DNA of 64,000 nt from Urechis unicinctus (taxonomy: Eukaryota > Annelida > Polychaeta > Xenopneusta > Urechidae), in assembly GCA_034190875.2 (NCBI GenBank), contig CM067344.1, forward strand, positions 15,114,649 through 15,178,648, given 5' to 3'. Every line of letters begins with the position of its first letter. Positions within the stretch are counted from its first letter, which is position 1. Below, one piece after another: positions 33,030 to 46,300 of this stretch. The notes beneath the pieces were generated by a model. The model did not search any database, had not been told where the DNA came from, and saw only the letters and a list, made by a program, of their open reading frames with translations. A program made the position numbers and the translations under genes.

Positions 33030-36000
33030 ATGGAAAATAGACACGATGATGAAACCGACAACCATGAAGAAGACGACCCTCTTCTGGCAGGCGAAGTATC
33101 GAAGGAACCGATGTACAATTCATGTAAACAATACTGCTTTTTCTTGTCGTAATGTGCCCCGCCTCCCTTGCCTCGGGCTTGCTTTAGGCAAAGTTTAGCT
33201 TAGGTAGTTATTTAGTTAGCCCCGTCTGACTGTGATATAGTTATTTACCGTCTTGCAAATATGCTATCCAATGCATAAGTTGCAACTGCAAAACTGGATA
33301 CTGATTTTTAGGACTGCTTGACAGCCATGCTATCCTTGCCGTTGACTTTAGGAAAAATTGGATCAAGGGAAGTTTGTCCTATTTATATTAGAAATTGATG
33401 AATCACAAAAAAGTAAGATAACAAAAAATACACATGATACACTTTAGTGAATTTGTTACCAAAGGTCTTTCTAAAAGTTTGATATGAAGTTTTAGGTATT
33501 TAGCCTGTGAGTATTCATATATGGGTACCAATTTCACGAGGCCCATTAATTCAAAAGGGCACCTTCTCCTGAATTTCACTTGAAGGAACATATGGTCAAT
33601 CTTGTCATTTCCCCAACCATGAACACTTAGGTCCAAGTGTATGCATTAAGTTAACAAAAAAATGAATAATTCTGTGATTTTTCCATATTGTCCCCCGCTG
33701 TTTTTTTTACTATAATCATTTCCAAACAGGGCTCTAACAAGGGTCTTAGCTAGGATTTGAAAACTGCCCGTCCACCCCTACCCAAACCCGGTCCAAAACG
33801 TTTTGACCAATTAATTATCATAACGTGGGTTATTAGCTGTCTTGAACGTTATGATGTTACTTCATGAGCACATTATGATGGCACTCGTTGAATCGGTGAT
33901 TGTATCATGCATATTTCAAGTTACCTTAAATGTGTCGCTATCAGACAGAATTATTCATTGATAACACGATCATTCTTTGATGACACGATCATTCTTTAAA
34001 GTCAACGTGACGTGACAACAGTTAACACCGCAGCGCTTTCCTTTCACATCACCCTTATCGCGATTATGACACGACGTTAACCTGCGCTGGTACAAGCATA
34101 CGCGGGAAATAAAAACTTAGTCAAAGACTTTGTGTCGATATGATATTTCACCCTTCTGAATGATACTCTAATTGACCGTGCCAAATGTATGCCAACCTTC
34201 TAGTTGTCATTACTCTTACAAACCTCGAACATATTGTGTATCATTTTAGAGAAGGTATAACATCGACATGGACTGGGACCTTGATTTGCGAAAAGGCGAA
34301 GCTGGTGGTAACTCCATTCACCATCGTTAAAGTATTATGACGCTGATTAAACCTCATGCGTCATATAAAGGGTTATCAAACGGAACTGTATTTATTTTGA
34401 GCGTAGATGAGCGGCCAGCATGCTGTGTCGCTCCTAGTATCCGGCCTGGGAGGCGCGGACAGGTGGATGGGTAGACACTAGACAGGCTTCAGCGGGATAT
34501 TCCAAATTGACGACTCACACGTACAATGGACGGGTGGACGGGTCTCTGTCTAAGGCCCTGGCTCTAATCTAATGTTAACTGGGCCTATAATCCCGCGATA
34601 TGTATGTGAAATGATGATCATCAGACCTCTAGACCCGAGCGAATCGAGGTCATGTACCATACCACTTGCCTGAGCAAATAGAGGTCATGTGCCAGACCTC
34701 TAGACCCGAGCAAATAGAGGTCATGTGCCAGACCTCTAGCCTGAGTAAATAGAGGTCATGTACCAGACCTCTAGCCTGAGTAAATAGAGTTCATGTACCA
34801 TACCACTAGCCTGAGCAAATAGAGGTCACATGCCAGACCTCTAGCCTGAGTAAATAGAGGTCACGTGCCAGTCCTCTAGCCTGAGTAAATAGAGGTCATG
34901 TACCATACCACTAGCCTGAGTAAATAGAGGTCACGTGCCAGATCTCTAGCCTGAGTAAATAGAGGTCATGTACCATACCACTAGCCTGAGCAAATGGAGG
35001 TCACGTGCCAGACCTCTAGCCTGAGTAAATAGAGGTCACGTGCCAGACCTCTAGCCTGAGTAAATAGAGGTCATGTACCAGACCTCTAGCCTGAGTAAAT
35101 AGAGGTCATGTCCCAGACCTCTAGCCACTGCCTTACACAAAATGCAGATTTATGCATCTAAGGATCTGAAATTGCTGGTTGTCGAGAGGCCCTGGTCCCC
35201 AAAATGAATGCATGTGATCTGATACATGAACTTGTTAATGCTATAATTATAAACTAACTAAGGCCATATTAACTTTCAGGTTTGCCATCATGCCGATCTG
35301 TTCTGGCCATCATGGCTTTCTTGGGATTTGTAAATGTTTACTGTCTACGTGTAAACCTCAGCGTGGCTATTGTTTACATGGTCAACAGTTCCTATCAGGA
35401 TGTAAGGAAGAATTTATCTGATGAATGCCCTGGGGAAAATGACCAGAATGCCACAGCTGCTGAACTGGTAAAGTGTTTTATTTATTTTATACGACAGTGA
35501 CTTTTATAGACATTTACTCAGTCTTACTCCTTGAAGTTATTTGTGTGATTTGGTGAGTGTATGTGTCTATGACTGGCTTGCTTAAATACCACCAAACTAG
35601 AAATGACTAAGCTGCTTCTCTCTATTATATTGCAGACTGGTGAATTCAACTGGGATACAAATCTACAAGGTCTGGTGTTGGGGTCGTTTTTTTATGGTTA
35701 CATCACCACACAGATACTGGGTGGTTGGCTGGCTGAACGGATTGGAGGCAAGGTGCTGTATGGCCTGGGTATCCTATGTACAGCTTCCTTGACCTTGCTG
35801 ACTCCTATAGTGGCCCGCTACAATGTCGGCTTGTTCCTGGCTCTCCGCGTTCTGGAAGGAATTGGAGAGGTAACTCCCCGGTTATACTAGAAAAATCCAC
35901 TGACACGTCTGCTTTTTAAATATTTTGTAAATCTTGTTGTAATCTGGTGTAAAGAGGGTTGTCTGAGTGAATTGATGCATCGCTTTTGTGTCTACAGGGT

Positions 36001-38488
36001 GTTACCTTTCCAGCAATGAATGCCATTCTGTCACGCTGGGCTCCCCCCTACGAACGCAGTAAACTTGGTACCTTTATCTTTGCGGGTAAGAATTGTCATG
36101 TGCTGGCTCTAAAAATGGCTGCCCAATTTGTTGAAGAAATATAATTTCAAAATTCATTGTACTTTTCTGGTTCCTATATTGAGCCATGTTGTAATCTATA
36201 ATAATTCAGGCTATTTATGTGTACCTTTGCAGGAGCTCAGTTTGGTACAGTGTTGTCAAGCCCAGTGTCAGGTCTGCTGTGTGACCACCTTGGCTGGCCC
36301 TATGTCTTCTACTTGTTTGGTAATAATATTCTCATATTAATTATGGTGATTAATTGGTATTTTTGTTTTCTGGATCTTTTTAGATTCATACATTGTAATG
36401 ATGACTAGTTATTACCTTGTGGATCTTAATATGAATGCTTGATGTTATTTCAAACGTTATGTGATATGCTGGTTTAAAATTCAATCAAAAATTTATTTGT
36501 TAATTGTCTCATTCAGTTGGTCTAATGTGGGGAGACAACATCACCATCAGTGCTCACTTGCCAGTCCTAATTCCCACTCAGTGATTCCATGCGTTTCACT
36601 GTGTTATGTGTAAGGTGGACTTGGCTGCTTGTGGTTTATTTTCTGGATGTTCCTCTGCTATGACACTCCGGGTTCTCACCCTCGCATCTCTGCTCAAGAG
36701 AGACATTACATTGAGAATGCTATTGGCACCACTGATGCTGTGGTCAGTGTTAAGCTATGTCAGTAGGTTGTTGGAAGTCAATTGATGCTTTGAGGGCCCG
36801 TTGATGTCCTCTGTTGGTTGTGTTTAGCACCTCTAGATATTATCAACTGTAAGCCCAAAAAGAAATGGCTATCATTTTACATTAAATGTGGAAATGCATT
36901 CTCTACTACTGTTTTCTTTTACAGAAGCTGCCAACTCCTTGGGGTAAAATTCTGACATCTGTGCCAGTTTGGGCAATTTTAGCGGGGCATGTGAGTAACA
37001 ACTGGGGATATTACACCTTACTCACCTGTCTACCCTCATACATGAGAGAAGTCCTCAAGTTCGATATCTCTCAGGTTGGTGTTGCGCATAAGTGATCTGA
37101 ATACCATGTAATAATTGTCAAAAGATAATATGCTAATTCCAACATGCAATTTTACCTGTAAAAACACATTTGGCTGCCTCAGAAAATCCTATTGCCTGTT
37201 ATCACAGAATTTGCCTTACTCTTTGACTAACTTCTGTGGTGGTTTTTTTTCACAGATCAGATTATTGTGTTGTACATGTGTAAACTTGCCATTGAATATT
37301 GATTTGCTTTAAGAATGGTATTCTCTCTGGCTTGCCATACTTCGTCATGTGGCTGGTCATGATATCTGGGGGTCAAGTGGCCGACACACTCCGCAAGAAA
37401 AAAATCCTTTCCACCACAAGTGTCAGGAAGATGTTCACTATACTTGGTGAGCTGGCATTGCGGTGATAACAAGGAAGGGTCTTGCCTTGTAATTAAAGTA
37501 TTTAAAACTTTTCATTGTCAACATGATTTTTAGTTCTATCAATCTGTTTAACGCACATTTAGATTATGTATTTTTGATCCAGGCCTTGTGCTTCCTGCCA
37601 TATTCCTCCTATCTGCTGGTTTCCTTGGATGTGATAAGATTGCTGCAGTTGTCATGGTGACACTTTCTGTTGGTACTGCTGGATTGGCAATGTCTGGCTA
37701 TGGTGTCAACCATATGGATATTGCTCCTCCATTTGCAGGTTAATAATTGTTTCAATATCTGCAATTTATTGAATTAATGGGTGTTACTTAGCAAGTCTTT
37801 TTATTGAGCGATACTACATTTTGTATGCGTCGAGTAATCTGCAAGTTGTTATCCATGAATATGTGTCTAGTTTCATTTCATTTACTAGATGTGACTCGTT
37901 GAATAGCTGCTGTTTCCTGTGATGATTTACTATAGGTACCTTGATGGGTATTACCAACATGGCTGCTACTGTGCCAGGCTTTGTTGGACCCCAGGTCGTA
38001 GGAGTCCTCACCAACAATAACGTGGGTGTCTGAAATACTTTTTATCTTTGATTTCTGAATGTATGCATGTATCAATCAGTGTCTGAATTTGTCTGTGGTG
38101 AAAAAAATTGTCCTTTTCTCTGATTAAAATTGTAATGTATAAAATTCAAGGGTGCCTTGAAAAATTTGCAACATTGGCAATGATTTGGGAAGTTATGAAA
38201 GCAGGAAATCATGAGCTTTTTGTTTTGCATGTCTTGTTGCAGCCATCAAGAGGACAGTGGAGGAAGGTGTTCTACATATCTGTGGCTATTTATATATTTG
38301 GCACCTTGATTTACACTTTGTTCGGGACGGGTGAGCAGCAATACTGGTCAAAGGAGGAGTACTTTGTCAAGAACGGCCTCCTTCCCGCCCGCCAGGCAAC
38401 TGTGGAGGAAGATGATGAGGATCACCCTCAGGCTGGCCAGAAGGTGATTGTATTTGGTCGTCCCGAGGGATCAGTACAGCACCGTTGA
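33030..38488 (+). CDS. Sialin-like SLC17 anion transporter, 11 exons
   Basis: Exons: 33030-33123, 35280-35467, 35636-35869, 35998-36085, 36233-36319, 36615-36742, 36925-37074, 37314-37446, 37583-37738, 37936-38021, 38243-38488. They join in phase to 529 residues. The acidic N-terminus carries EEDDPLLAG, a [DE]xxxL[LI]-type lysosomal sorting signal, as in sialin. The major facilitator core is clear: [13 protein letters not shown] (TM1), [40 protein letters not shown], a loop with [12 protein letters not shown], then [44 protein letters not shown] and [15 protein letters not shown]. Family members move sialic acid, glutamate or other anions with protons or sodium. Sialin (SLC17A5) is the closest by memory, but other SLC17 members cannot be excluded. 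The C-terminal tail is long and acidic. Confidence 0.9.
34620..35130. repeat. 35-37-bp minisatellite with internal inverted repeat, about 14 copies
   Basis: Unit CTAGCCTGAGTAAATAGAGG followed by TCATGTGCCAGACCT. Each unit contains AGAGGT and ACCTCT as inverted arms. It ends about 150 bp before exon 2 of the SLC17 gene, within its 2.2-kb intron 1 (33124-35279). The remainder of that intron shows no coding segment. Confidence 0.88.
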
Positions 38489-38714
38489 AATCATAAATGG
38501 GGTTGTGCTTGAATATAAGATAATTAATGAATTTGTTTGGATTTGGTAGTCACTTGTTTCAGGTAGAATGTGTGAAGAAAGTTGAAACTTGCAACAGCTT
38601 GTAACAGCTTGTAACAAGGGAATGATGTTAAAAGACAATCTGTTAGACTGTGTAAATGTATGGTTGAGGGTCTTCTATTTAGTTTGGTTGTCATGTGACA
38701 GCTGTGCTGCAGTG

Positions 38715-38718
<4 letters not shown>

Positions 38719-38750
<32 letters not shown>
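38719..38750. repeat. (TA)n microsatellite
   Basis: About 16 TA units, directly abutting the left inverted repeat of a candidate element at 38751. Confidence 0.9.
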
Positions 38751-38752
<2 letters not shown>

Positions 38753-39397
38753 TGTTCATTCTATTGGACGCGCAGTCACTAACAGACGTGCATCCCCCTT
38801 TCCAGCCTAACTCACTTGGCAGGCCAGTCTGCCTTGTCTGCTATTCATTTTTGCCTTTCCCGCAACTCGGTGTCTTATCCTGCACGCCGTCAATTGAGCT
38901 TCCGTGTTTGTATTGGTTTTGTTTTGCTCCAGTAAAATAACTGTCGCTGGAGCCATCTGCAACTGCCTTTGAAACTGTGGTTGCCTTTGCCATATGGCAG
39001 CCTTGGAGCCTCAAGTGTGGTACTTCTTCCCATGATTTGCACGCTTTTGCTGTGTCATTCTTTCAACCTCAGTCAAACTTCTGTGTCGCTAATTTCTTCC
39101 TGTCTTCGCTTGTTGTTCAATTTCCGCTTTGTTTTCTCCTACACATCAGGTGGTATGTTTTTCTTTAAGGCGTGTAATAAAAAAACACTCATTTGGAAAA
39201 ACTTGCAGTGTATGAAGTACGCAGTGTGCTCTTATTGTCAGCCATGACGGAGACGCTGTAAAGAGCTATTCTAAGATAGCAATGCACTATGCGCCACTAA
39301 TTTCTTGTGGACGCATCGGACACTGGAAAAAATTATCCCTAATAGACACATCCTTCCTCTTTGTTCTCGCGCTGTGCATGTCTAAAAGGATGAACAT

Positions 39398-39398
<1 letters not shown>
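38751..39398. mobile_element. Candidate inverted-repeat element between two TA arrays
   Basis: The left end CATGTTCATTCTATTGGACG and the right end, read on the minus strand, CATGTTCATCCTTTTAGACA match at most positions, and the similarity continues a few bases. Both ends adjoin TA arrays, as if a roughly 650-bp non-autonomous DNA element had inserted into a TA repeat. The interior has no long open frame and no recognised protein. Superfamily not assigned. Confidence 0.6.

Positions 39399-39480
<82 letters not shown>
39399..39480. repeat. (TA)n microsatellite
   Basis: About 38 TA units next to the right inverted repeat of the candidate element. Apparent IYIYIY proteins from it are artefacts. 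Confidence 0.92.
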
Positions 39481-39484
<4 letters not shown>

Positions 39485-40533
39485 GATCTCAAATAAATCA
39501 TGCTTATCAGTAGCACAAGGAGTTGCTTTTGTGGAGTGATTGAAAGCCAGTACTTGATTCAGTTGTTATGAAAAACAATTTGTGTAACTACATTTGAACT
39601 GATCTCAAATTAAGTGTTTTTATCAGTTCTGTCACCTTGCTTTATATCAATTGTCCATTTATTTTTTTTGACAAGAACTATTTTGCCATATTTGGAATGA
39701 CTAGATATGCTTCTCTGCTTATGCATTAATCTGTGTTACGCCAGACTAATTAACAATTTTGCTGTGGTGCTAATTTTAAATAATGTTTTGATTCATTAGT
39801 CATCTGTTGCTATATTACATAAAGAATTTCTATTGACTGTGATAAGTGATACTTACTAAATGTGGGTGTCAAGTTACTATAATGTCATTTTAAAGTTTTT
39901 AATACAACAATTGTACTTGCAGAGTTGATGTAGTCTGAAGTGACTGACTTGTATTGTGCTCAAGATGGCATTCACCTGTGGGATACTATCATTCAAGATG
40001 TACTGTTGATTGCTCTTTTATGCTGTGAAATATGTTGCATATCAAGCATACATATGTGTCTACATGTTAACATGTGCTCAGGTATCTTTAGGTTCCAATT
40101 TTCAATATATACCAATTATCAACACCACTATTTGTATGTATATATGGTTTATGATCAAATCTTATGTTCAATTTCATCCTGGTTTCTCTCAAGCATTCTG
40201 AACATTCAATAAACAAACAATCTAGTCCCAAATGTTTGGCACAGTACATTATTTGAGGTTAATAGAATTTCCTCTTTTGCTAGATTTAGAATTAACATTG
40301 CATTATGGATTGTAAATTATACCTGCAAGACAGTCATTGCCCGCACATAGGGCATTTGGAATCTGGAAATTAAGCTTCATGTGTCACTTCTTGTGGGACA
40401 CTGGTACCACTGGAACATTGCCAATACACAATGTTATGATTACATAATCTCATAGGCAAATTTCAAATAGACTGGGTTCATACCTAGGTAACCATTTATA
40501 GTTAGCAGTTGCAGTGTTGTAATCTATGATTTT
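39481..40533. other. Intergenic region, no gene seen
   Basis: AT-rich DNA between the convergent SLC17 gene and the 40534 gene. AATAAA occurs near 40208 on the plus strand. No coding region or repeat family was recognised. Confidence 0.5.
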
Positions 40534-41689
40534 TTAGGTATTCACATAAATGAAATTGGCCTCACCTTGTATTGGAGGTAGTGTGCTGGATCCATGAAGG
40601 AGGTATTGGTCTGTGTATTCTGTATATGCTGGCCAGCTGTCTGCTCGCATCAGACGAGCACTTTGCTCTGCACGTTTAATGGTGTCGTACTGCCCTTGTG
40701 TCTTACTGTGAATAGTATTGAGGATTTCTGTTTGGTTGAGAGGAACAGATGATCCAAAAAATGTGGTTCGTGCTGTAACAGATATCATTTACTTTGCTAC
40801 CTGGGAATGGAAACATCTGCATAGTTCAATCAGTGATAAATGAAGTTTAAGCATCATAGCGTTATAAACTTCCCAACATCCACCTTAGGTACAGAATTAA
40901 ACTTACAGGGGTATTTTTGAGAATAGTAGCCATCAGCTGGTCGACCATGGTCCATCACCACCCTTCCTGGGGTGTTTGTAGGGTTTCTTCGGTACATATC
41001 GATGTTGGTGTACCGGTCAATGGTTTCCCCATAAAAGTGGCTCCTTGTTCTTTCACCTGAAATATGCAAGTTAGGGGTATAAAATTAAATTACGAGACCC
41101 ATCATAGGTAATATTTATAATGAAATATTTTAGAATGCCTATGCTTTCTAGTTTTAGGGAAGAAAGTATTTACCGGCTTTGTTTGGTCCCCAGCGCACAG
41201 ATGCACGACCTCTACATGAGTTGTACTCCTCTTGTGGGTTACGACACCATTCACTGTCAATCCAACCAAATGGCTGGGTTCCATTGCCACGAACTAGGTG
41301 TTCACTTGTTGAAGAAGAGAAACGATCTTTGTAGTGACGACCTCCTTCCCTGGGAGGGGGGTTGCGAGATGCAGCTGCACTTTCCCTTGATATGGTGTGG
41401 AAAAATGGTGACACATCCTGAAATACATCAGACGTTTGGTAACAGTTGGCAGTGATGGTACTTGCACCAGTGATGGTACATGCACCAGTGATGGTACTTG
41501 CACCAGTGATGGTACTTGCACCAGTGATGGTACTTGCACCTTCTTTATTGGATTATTTTATCATACAATTGAAAAATGTATCAGAAAATATACCTTTTTT
41601 ATGTTTTTGATTTGTTCATTGGTTAGATTGGTGTACTGGTCATTTGGCGTTCTTGGGCGCTGTGTTACTGTGTCTATCTCGGTTGCCAT
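40534..41689 (-). CDS. Unrecognised four-exon gene, 242 aa
   Basis: Exons (minus): 41594-41689, 41174-41417, 40907-41056, 40534-40772, in phase at GT-AG sites. The protein begins MATEIDTVTQRPRTPNDQYT and is hydrophilic, rich in Arg, Tyr, Pro and Ser, with no signal peptide, membrane span or known domain. Short motifs such as GNGTQPFGWIDSEWCRNPQE and DRYTNIDMYRRNP alternate with charged stretches, the style of small axonemal or ciliary microtubule-associated proteins, but I cannot name a family. A good donor-like site (CAAG|GTGAGG) near 40558 means a further exon downstream is possible instead of the stop at 40534. The gene is head-to-head with PPP1R7 and convergent with the SLC17 gene. Confidence 0.7.
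41443..41545. repeat. 18-bp minisatellite, about five copies
   Basis: Unit TGATGGTACTTGCACCAG, near-perfect copies, in the first intron of the 242-residue gene. Confidence 0.9.
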
Positions 41690-43354
41690 GGTGATTCGTC
41701 AATCTATGAAATATAGCAGAAACAATTTTAGCAGTGGATGTAACAAATCATTACGAAGCATACATAATTTTGGGGTGAAAGTAAAATGGGTGTAAGTAAA
41801 ATGTTTACTAGAAAAATAGATCAAATTGTCAAAATCCCCCTTGTGGTCTTCATTTATCATTCAGTAAGAAAAAGCATGCTTCACACTGCATTTTTAATCT
41901 TAATGACTATTTATACATTTTTACATTAGAGGTCATAAAAACAATGTGTTTATTAACACAAATGGACATAATAGCACATTATTCTTGCAGTGTTCTAAAG
42001 TATAAACAAAAACAGCTCAACATAACCCAATATATGGCAATGTATTTGCATCAATCTAAATAGCCCAGGTCGGACGGTAATATAAATATATACCAACAAT
42101 TAGACGTCGTGCACGGCTACAATCTAAACAGAAACCCCTGTCTGACGTACAGGTTGGCACTATCTACTCCACCAATATAGTGAAGCGTGGCTGTTGATAA
42201 TCTTCGGGGTGTTGGAGCTTAATGTCAGCATTCAGTAAACATTTCGTTCACAACATAGCGTCACATACACTGTGACAGTTATATCAATTAAAACAAATTG
42301 CCCATTTATCGTCTGTATGTACTAACTACTAACAGTCTACACAACTAAGTTAATGTATAACTGAAATGATTGATAAATGCTGAGTTTGGATATAACTTGT
42401 CTCGAGTTTTACGTCCTCGTGTGAAGGAATAGAATGTGCCATGTTGGGTAAAACAGCTTACCATTCATTGGAGTTTTCGTTCACAGCTTCCTTGGTAACT
42501 AGGGAGTATCAAACGATAGCGTTCCAATATGAAGTTTCCACTCGCGACTATTTAGTGGCGTGTGTTTTGTGAGTCGGCCTCTAGATATCGAAACGATATC
42601 ACGTGGATCTATTACTAAATGAATAAACGGAGCAGCTAGTGAGAAAATGAATAACCCGCACTAAACAAAATTAAGCACGTAATCGAGCTCTACGTAATCA
42701 TATCTTTAAAATCAGTAAACCTTTTTTAGTATCAGAGGTTTTACAGAACTTATTTAGGCTTGTACTCAACGCATAATCGAAAAATGGCCCATTATTGAAA
42801 TAAATATTAATTTGTGTATTGTGCAAATAGAAAATATATGCAATCTGGTGATAAATCATTGGCGCTTTAAATATTTAATACAAATGCAGAGCTAGTTTTA
42901 ACCACACACAATTACAATCTGTCTGTGTGTTTATTTACATTGACATACTGCATGTACCTGCGATTTACTACAGTGCCAATAAACCTCTACTTGCACACGA
43001 AATTTAAATGAGATAAAAAACACACAAATATGATAGTAACAACAAAATAAGTAGTGCATGCACTAGATCAATTGTCCTGCGTTGCAAGACAGGTTGCTTG
43101 TTATTGTCAGTCAATGTTGGGACGAATGCACACTACTTTGTTGTCTTTGCTCGTTTTTATTTCAAAATATATCTTGTGCGATATTTCATGGCTGATTGTC
43201 GCTGAGTGAACCAGAAACTTAGAGATATCATTTGTAATATTTTATTAAGCATGGCATCCTTTAAGGAATATATACTCGGACTGTTTCTGTGGCCCAAAAA
43301 TAGCGGGTTTTCACTAAAATTGTTTTTCCTAGCGACTTAATTGAACCTTAAAAA
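41690..43354. other. Head-to-head intergenic region, orphan gene / PPP1R7
   Basis: 1.7 kb of AT-rich DNA containing hairpin copy 3 (42061-42119) and otherwise nothing recognisable. It should hold the promoters of the two divergent genes. Confidence 0.5.
42061..42119. mobile_element. Short hairpin element, copy 3
   Basis: 59 bp. The right arm CGTCGTGCACGGCTA is identical to copies 1 and 2; the left arm is diverged (TAGCCCAGGTCGGACG). The AT-rich loop is conserved (GGTAATATAAATATATA). Confidence 0.65.
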
Positions 43355-46300
43355 ATGGCAGGAAACGACGCGAACAACGGTACATATTTTCGTAATTTCC
43401 TTTGTATGCACTGGAACTTGTATATTTTAAAGAAATGTTTGTTTTATACTGTCAATACCACTGACTATGGTACGAGTTATGTTGTGTACAATCTCTCTGC
43501 CATTAAACAGTTGAAGTTAAACGCATTATCGCCCAGTGAAGTTCAGTTACTGCATTGGTCAAAGAGTTTTGATTATGGTCATTGTCAACAGATTTGCGTT
43601 CCCTGTTAACCTTCAACTGCTTATAACATGGACAATGTTGTTTGCTACAGGACAATGAGGCTGATCACAGGCACTCGAGTCATAAAACGCCCCTCTTCTC
43701 TGACTTCTGATTAGCTCTTTCGAACCAAGTTTCGGAGCTAGTGCTCTCTCTTGTTAATAGGGGTGTCAGCCGCACCTCGCCGCAGGCGGCCGCGCTTGTG
43801 CCTCAATGTTATTTCCAATTTTTTTCAACTTGCTCTAACTGGCATTTATATTTAAGATACATTGATGAACGATACATCAAACAAGAGCTATCGTATTGAA
43901 TATCAATAATATTGCCTTACTTTTCGCACTTTACTCCGATTGAGCCATAAACTTGTGGAGCAATACATTCAAATTCTTCGCGAGCATTTTTGACTTTTCG
44001 AGATTCAGTCCGTTTCTAATTCTCTAAATCGGTTTGTATTTGTTACTCGTATCGTTTTTATTGTTTGTTGAATGACAAGATGACATTCTAATGGTCATGG
44101 TCATATAATATCTAAAAAAATTGGCCTAAGGGAAAATAATTTTATTTTACGTACAAAATTTTACTGTGTAAACAAGTGTATTTTTTCCCCAATTTTATCA
44201 TAGGCCCGCGACATAGGTGCACTCTTTGGACAAATTTAAGTATGATGTTACAAATGGGTGAGGTTTTTTTTCAGATTAAATGTAAATGTTTTGTTGTATT
44301 TTGCACTTCAAAATGTCGTCCAACCACCGCTGATATAAGACATGAAAAGTGTGTGTTATCCCTTACTGTAGACTTCTGGCACAAAATGGAGCAATACCAT
44401 GAAATTTGAAACCTCAATAACCTTTTTACTAATTGATTTAAAAAATTGAAACATAGCTTATTAGAATCCTCTAGATTATACATTTCTTGTGGTATAATTT
44501 CACTTTTATATTTAAAATATAAGACATAAAGTGGCTGTAATTCCTTACCGTACAATTCTGGCACAAAACTGAGCAATACCATGAAATTTGAAACCTCAAT
44601 AACTATTTTTCTTATTGACTTAAAAAAATGAAACATACCTTTTTAGAATCCTCATGAGTATACCTATCTTCATGTATAATTTCAACGAGATACAAGGAAT
44701 TTGAAAAAAAAACCACTGACAGCCCTATTGTTAATCTATGTAATCAATCTGACTGTTGGTCTGTTGGGCTACTTGTAATGTATAATGAGAATGTACACAA
44801 GCATTGTGGAGTCTTTGACTCTTAAGTGTCTAACCCAATCAGCCCTGGTCATATTTTTTATGTGAACCAGATCCAGGGCATGTTGCGCTGAATATCTATT
44901 ACATTAGCCCTACAGGAGGCTACACAATGTTTACAACGTCTAATACCCAACAACTTATTTGGTTTTATCACATCTTTTTATATTTATGTATACCGCACCA
45001 GTAAGACTTAGTCAGTCATTGAAAAAAAATCTTCATTGACATATTGGAAATGGAGAGATTTTGAGAACTTTGGCTCCCTGATCGTAGGGTCACATTATTC
45101 ACTGGTGCTAAGACCCTCGTTGGCTATCGGCTATAGCAAGATTGGCTTTCTAATGGCTAATTCAATGAGATCGACTTCCTATTGTTGTAACAAAGTACGT
45201 CCATGTAAGGCCAACAACAAGTCTTTTTCCGATCCATCTGGGTTGTTTGTCATTGCCATGTCTTGAGCTTATGTTAGATACATACTTCATAAAAATGTAA
45301 AAAATTGCAACCGTCTGACTTTTTGAAAGATCGATTCTGAAAAAGTAAGCGATGCAACCAATCTAATCGCACATGAGAAATTTGCACAGTGACAAAGAAT
45401 TTGGTATGTGACCCCAACAAACAGCTAAGAAAACATCCAGCCAATAGCGCGTTGATGGCATAGGCCTTCACCTGAATGACGTCATGTGACTTACAGGGAA
45501 CTGAGGTTAACATACCCTGTCCATTTTCTGAAATGATTACTAAAACAGCTATCCAATTTAATTAAGTCAGAAGAGTCCTGTAAGTGCACCTCTACGCCAG
45601 ATTCAGTGAGGTCACCCAGCTCTTGCTTGCATACCTTATCTTTATATATAAGATGCCAGTGAGGAGGGCATTATATGACTTGAGTGCTTGTATGGCTGAT
45701 GATTTTTAAAATTGCCTTCTATTAAAAAAAGGTCATTGACTGGATGGAGAAAGAACAGTAAAGTGCTGGCAAATATTTATGTGATATTGTGCATATAAAG
45801 CGGAGCAATGAGGATTTTGATATATCAAGTAAGCGCAGTAATGTGTTTTCGAAATATCCAGGAATGGTTCATCTTTGGACATCATCAACTATAAAGTCAG
45901 TGGGGTGAAACTATCATTGCCTACTACTTTTGGCTTGGCTTATCACCAGCAAGTCAATGATAGTTAGGTTAGGTACCGGGCCATGCCTGGCTTTGTCTTA
46001 GCTGTGAATCATAATTCTAACTTCTAAGCATGAGCGCCGAATATGGTGCGGCATTGTGCCACTATGGTATGCATCAGATTAGACAGATTAACTCTGCCTG
46101 GGGTGTAACTATTTCTGTTGTCTGGTTGTCAACCCACACTATCGCAGACCAAAATTACTGCATGTTAATTTGTGATGGGCTGCTGACCAACTAGAATTAG
46201 GTCAAATGGAGGAACCAACAATTGTACTTATTCTGCATTGGCATTCATCCATTTTATTCTAAAACGAAACACGAATATGATGTATATGCCTATGTAAGTA

